Shown here in pieces: positions 38,352 to 40,409 of a DNA stretch of 40,409 bases. The notes under the pieces were generated by a model, which saw only the letters and a program-made list of their open reading frames with translations, ran no database searches and was not told the DNA's origin. Numbering within the stretch: the stretch's first letter is position 1; each line of letters starts with the position of its first letter. The translations under genes were made by a program, and so were the position numbers. The stretch comes from Comamonadaceae bacterium. GTDB lineage: Bacteria > Pseudomonadota > Gammaproteobacteria > Burkholderiales > Burkholderiaceae_C. The stretch covers positions 1 to 40,409 of the forward strand of contig CANGIQ010000025.1 of NCBI GenBank assembly GCA_947453965.1, written 5' to 3'.

Positions 38352-38542
38352 TGATGTTCTCCTAGATCAAGTTGAGATCATTGGGTGAAAACACTTCGCA
38401 CCTCTTATTTGCGTGCAAAGCGATTCATGGCGCTGGACCCGGGTCCAACCCCATGAACACGGTAAGTCCTCCACCACGCCTCGAGATTGGGCGTTTGATG
38501 CGGTGAGGGACAAATTGGGTGACATGTATTGTTTAACTGAAC
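38352..38542. other. nrdB to histone-like gene spacer
   Basis: A 191-base gap. It contains a perfect 14-base palindrome TGGACCCGGGTCCA (38434-38447) without a loop, possibly an operator-like site. A weak TTGGG/CCCAA hairpin at the nrdB stop is followed on the minus strand by a short T-rich stretch. I see no convincing promoter match for the histone-like gene, and small frames here look random. Confidence 0.5.
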
Positions 38543-39754
38543 TCAATCCCAAGACAGAGCACCACCGGATTGGTACTCGATCACACGGGTTTCAAAGAAG
38601 TTGCGTTCTTTCTTGAGGTCGATCATCTCGCTCATCCAAGGGAACGGGTTCTCTTCGTTGGGGAACAGCGCGTCCAAACCGATTTGCGTGGCGCGGCGGT
38701 TGGCGATGTAGCGCAGATAGCCTTTGAACATCGATGCGTTCAAGCCCAGCACGCCACGTGGCATGGTGTCTTCGGCATAGCGGTATTCGAGCTCCACGGC
38801 TTGCATGAACAAGGCCTTGATCTCAGCTTTGAACTTAGAGGTCCACAGATGGGGGTTCTCGAGTTTGATCTGGTTGATCAAGTCGATGCCGAAATTGCAG
38901 TGCATGGACTCGTCACGCAAGATGTATTGGTACTGCTCGGCAGCACCGGTCATTTTGTTTTGACGGCCCAAAGCCAAAATTTGGGTGAAGCCCACGTAGA
39001 AGAACAGGCCTTCCATCAGGCAAGCAAACACGATCAACGACTTCAACAGGGTTTGGTCTGTTTCGGGTGTGCCGGTGTGGAAGTTGGGGTTCATGATCGC
39101 GTCGATGAACGGAATCAGGAACTCGTCTTTGTCACGGATGGATTTGACTTCGTGGTAGGCGTTGAAGATTTCGCCTTCGTCCAAGCCCAATGACTCGACG
39201 ATGTACTGGTAAGCGTGGGTGTGAATCGCTTCTTCAAATGCTTGACGCAGCAAGAACTGACGGCACTCAGGCGCGGTGATGTGGCGGTAAGTACCCAACA
39301 CAATGTTGTTGGCAGCTAGGGAGTCGGCAGTGACGAAGAAACCGAGGTTGCGCATGATGAGACGACGCTCGTCATCGGTCAGACCGTTGGGGTCTTTCCA
39401 CAACGCGATGTCACGCGTCATGTTCACTTCCTGCGGCATCCAGTGGTTGGCGCAGGTGGCCAGGTATTTTTCCCAGGCCCATTTGTATTTGAAAGGAACC
39501 AACTGGTTGACGTCGGTCTGGCCGTTGATGATGCGCTTGTCAGCTGCCGTCACGCGACGGGTGTTGGCTGCAGCTGCAATCGAAGGTGCGGGAGCAACGG
39601 GCGCTGTGGCGCCGTCATGCAAAGTGCGTGTGGCCGCAACAGGCTGCGTGGCAGGTGTTGCTGAAAGAGGTGGGAGTTCCATCGAGCGGCTGGGGGTGCC
39701 GCTTGCAAGAGGTGATGGCGATGAGGGCTTGACTTCTTCGTCCCAGGTCAACAT
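38543..39754 (-). CDS. nrdB: Ribonucleotide reductase class Ia, beta subunit NrdB
   Basis: Supplies the tyrosyl radical/di-iron cofactor for reduction of ribonucleoside diphosphates. The 403-residue product has a variable Ser/Pro/Ala-rich N-terminal extension (about 1-60), then the ferritin-like core: the [19 protein letters not shown] helix with iron-ligating Glu and His, [19 protein letters not shown] and [19 protein letters not shown] with the second ligand pair. The C-terminus [13 protein letters not shown] (here [10 protein letters not shown]) is the peptide that docks on NrdA. It lies 94 bases after nrdA, the usual order. Confidence 0.97.
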   Translation of the reverse strand: MLTWDEEVKPSSPSPLASGTPSRSMELPPLSATPATQPVAATRTLHDGATAPVAPAPSIAAAANTRRVTAADKRIINGQTDVNQLVPFKYKWAWEKYLATCANHWMPQEVNMTRDIALWKDPNGLTDDERRLIMRNLGFFVTADSLAANNIVLGTYRHITAPECRQFLLRQAFEEAIHTHAYQYIVESLGLDEGEIFNAYHEVKSIRDKDEFLIPFIDAIMNPNFHTGTPETDQTLLKSLIVFACLMEGLFFYVGFTQILALGRQNKMTGAAEQYQYILRDESMHCNFGIDLINQIKLENPHLWTSKFKAEIKALFMQAVELEYRYAEDTMPRGVLGLNASMFKGYLRYIANRRATQIGLDALFPNEENPFPWMSEMIDLKKERNFFETRVIEYQSGGALSWD

Positions 39755-39775
39755 AAATAATTTTCCAATATGCGA

Positions 39776-39803
39776 ATTATGAATGCAACGAAGGCAAACG
39801 CAA
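39776..39803 (-). promoter_or_regulatory. Possible nrdB-proximal promoter inside the nrdA-nrdB gap
   Basis: On the minus strand TTGCGT (39803-39798), a 16-base spacer and CATAAT (39781-39776). It overlaps the arm of an intergenic hairpin. The -35 match is only partial. Confidence 0.3.
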
Positions 39804-39824
39804 AGCGTTCATTCACTTCGTTGC
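39785..39824. repeat. nrdA-nrdB intergenic hairpin
   Basis: GCAACGAAG (39785-39793) is the perfect reverse complement of CTTCGTTGC (39816-39824). Inside it AACGC (39797-39801) pairs with GCGTT (39805-39809) around AAA, giving a two-tier stem. There is no T-tract on the minus strand, so an RNA-processing or stability role is more likely than termination. Confidence 0.6.
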
Positions 39825-39848
39825 TGATTTTTGTTGTGCAATTGCAAA

Positions 39849-40409
39849 TTACTGACACGATTCGCAGGTGGGATCATCCACACCGCAGAACTTGATGTCG
39901 GTGGCGGGGATGGCATTCATCTGCGCTTGCGCTGCAGCGGCCGCTGCTTCGAGTGCGCTCATGCCACCTGCGGCAGGGCCCGAAGACACCGCGTTGTGTG
40001 AGCCCGCTTGCACGGTGGATTTCTCAACCTGTTGTGCGCTCGAGGTGCGCAGGTAGTAAGTGGTCTTCAAGCCGCGCAACCAAGCGAGCTTGTAGGTCTC
40101 GTCGAGTTTTTTGCCCGATGCGCCGGCCATGTAAATGTTCAGCGATTGCGCTTGGTCAATCCACTTTTGGCGACGCGATGCGGCTTCCACCAACCACTGT
40201 GGTTCGACTTCGAAGGCGGTGGCGTACAAGGCTTTGACTTCTTGCGGCACGCGGTCGATGGGGCGCAGTGAACCGTCGAAGTGCTTCAAGTCCATGACCA
40301 TCACGTCGTCCCACAAGCCCAGGCGCTTCAAGTCACGCACCAAGTAGCTGTTGATGACGGTGAACTCACCCGACAAGTTGGACTTGACGGACAGGTTGCC
40401 AAAGCAGGG
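39849..40409 (-). CDS. nrdA: Ribonucleotide reductase class Ia, alpha subunit NrdA, C-terminal part (truncated by window edge)
   Basis: Catalytic subunit reducing ribonucleoside diphosphates. The frame is open to the window end, so only the last 186 codons are seen; the M-like TTG at 40376 is an internal leucine. Visible parts are [48 protein letters not shown] and [21 protein letters not shown] (each short block read directly). A flexible Ala/Gly-rich linker follows. The C-terminus [13 protein letters not shown] holds the CxxC redox pair that passes electrons from thioredoxin or glutaredoxin to the active site. It is upstream of nrdB in one unit. Confidence 0.96.
   Translation of the reverse strand, partial: PCFGNLSVKSNLSGEFTVINSYLVRDLKRLGLWDDVMVMDLKHFDGSLRPIDRVPQEVKALYATAFEVEPQWLVEAASRRQKWIDQAQSLNIYMAGASGKKLDETYKLAWLRGLKTTYYLRTSSAQQVEKSTVQAGSHNAVSSGPAAGGMSALEAAAAAAQAQMNAIPATDIKFCGVDDPTCESCQ

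Noticed and set aside
37885..38388. Plus-strand hydrophobic frame opposite the histone H1-like gene (Ala/Phe/Leu repeats)
   Set aside because: It is the complement of the Lys/Ala codon repeats; the apparent membrane-like repeats are a by-product of AAG/GCT codons read on the other strand, and the minus strand has the ribosome site and terminator.
38367..38552. 61-codon minus-strand frame between nrdB and the histone-like gene
   Set aside because: It starts within the last codons of nrdB, crosses the palindrome and has no ribosome site or recognisable sequence.

Overview
The window is about 40 kb of chromosomal core genome from a Gram-negative betaproteobacterium, most likely order Burkholderiales and family Comamonadaceae (Limnohabitans/Rhodoferax-like; the genus is inference). 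Supporting signs are a complete division/cell-wall (dcw) cluster in proteobacterial order ending in lpxC, a monomeric NADP-type isocitrate dehydrogenase, Mpl, a lysine/alanine-repeat histone H1-like protein, GC-rich DNA and heavy use of the TTG leucine codon. I see no phage, insertion sequence, CRISPR array, tRNA or rRNA.

Layout. (1) 1-17.7 kb, all on +: rsmH (5' truncated), ftsL, ftsI, murE, murF, mraY, murD, ftsW, murG, murC, ddl, ftsQ, ftsA, ftsZ, lpxC. Nearly every junction is a 1-10 nt overlap or a gap of only a few bases. Exceptions are ftsQ-ftsA (37 nt) and ftsA-ftsZ (182 nt); the latter holds a 22-codon reading frame ending exactly on the ftsZ start codon. MurD carries an insertion of about 117 residues. 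(2) 17.8-20.1 kb: icd with its own promoter and tandem 3' hairpins. (3) 20.1-25.1 kb, on -: a YqiA-like esterase, an RNB exoribonuclease, a TonB-like protein, mtgA and ruvC. (4) 25.1-28.7 kb, on +: rodA, a beta-hydroxyacid-dehydrogenase-family reductase and tldD. (5) 28.7-30.0 kb: a DAHP synthase gene (aroG type) preceded by what looks like a complete Phe/Tyr transcription attenuator. (6) 30.0-30.35 kb: a gene-free stretch dominated by long interlocking inverted repeats. (7) 30.35-31.8 kb: mpl on -. (8) 31.9-33.0 kb, on +: a protein of unknown function and a TlpA-like thioredoxin. (9) 33.0-37.5 kb, on +: accB, accC, prmA, a zinc-ribbon/DUF3426 membrane protein and a PfkB-family sugar/nucleoside kinase. 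(10) 37.5-40.4 kb, on -: YggU (DUF167), the histone H1-like protein, nrdB and the 3' end of nrdA.

Functionally the window is dominated by envelope growth. It covers precursor synthesis (murC-F, ddl, mraY, murG), septal polymerisation (FtsW/FtsI, FtsQLAZ), elongation (RodA, MtgA), wall recycling (Mpl), and lipid A and fatty acid commitment steps (LpxC, AccBC).

The most interesting observations are: the Phe/Tyr leader peptide plus antiterminator/terminator before the DAHP synthase gene; a recurring -10-like hexamer 6-8 nt before start codons that lack a Shine-Dalgarno sequence, suggesting leaderless mRNAs at several transcription-unit starts; the MurD insertion; the translationally coupled mini-ORF before ftsZ; and the REPIN-like inverted-repeat block. 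All functions are assigned by reading sequence and family motifs; no search or folding program was run.
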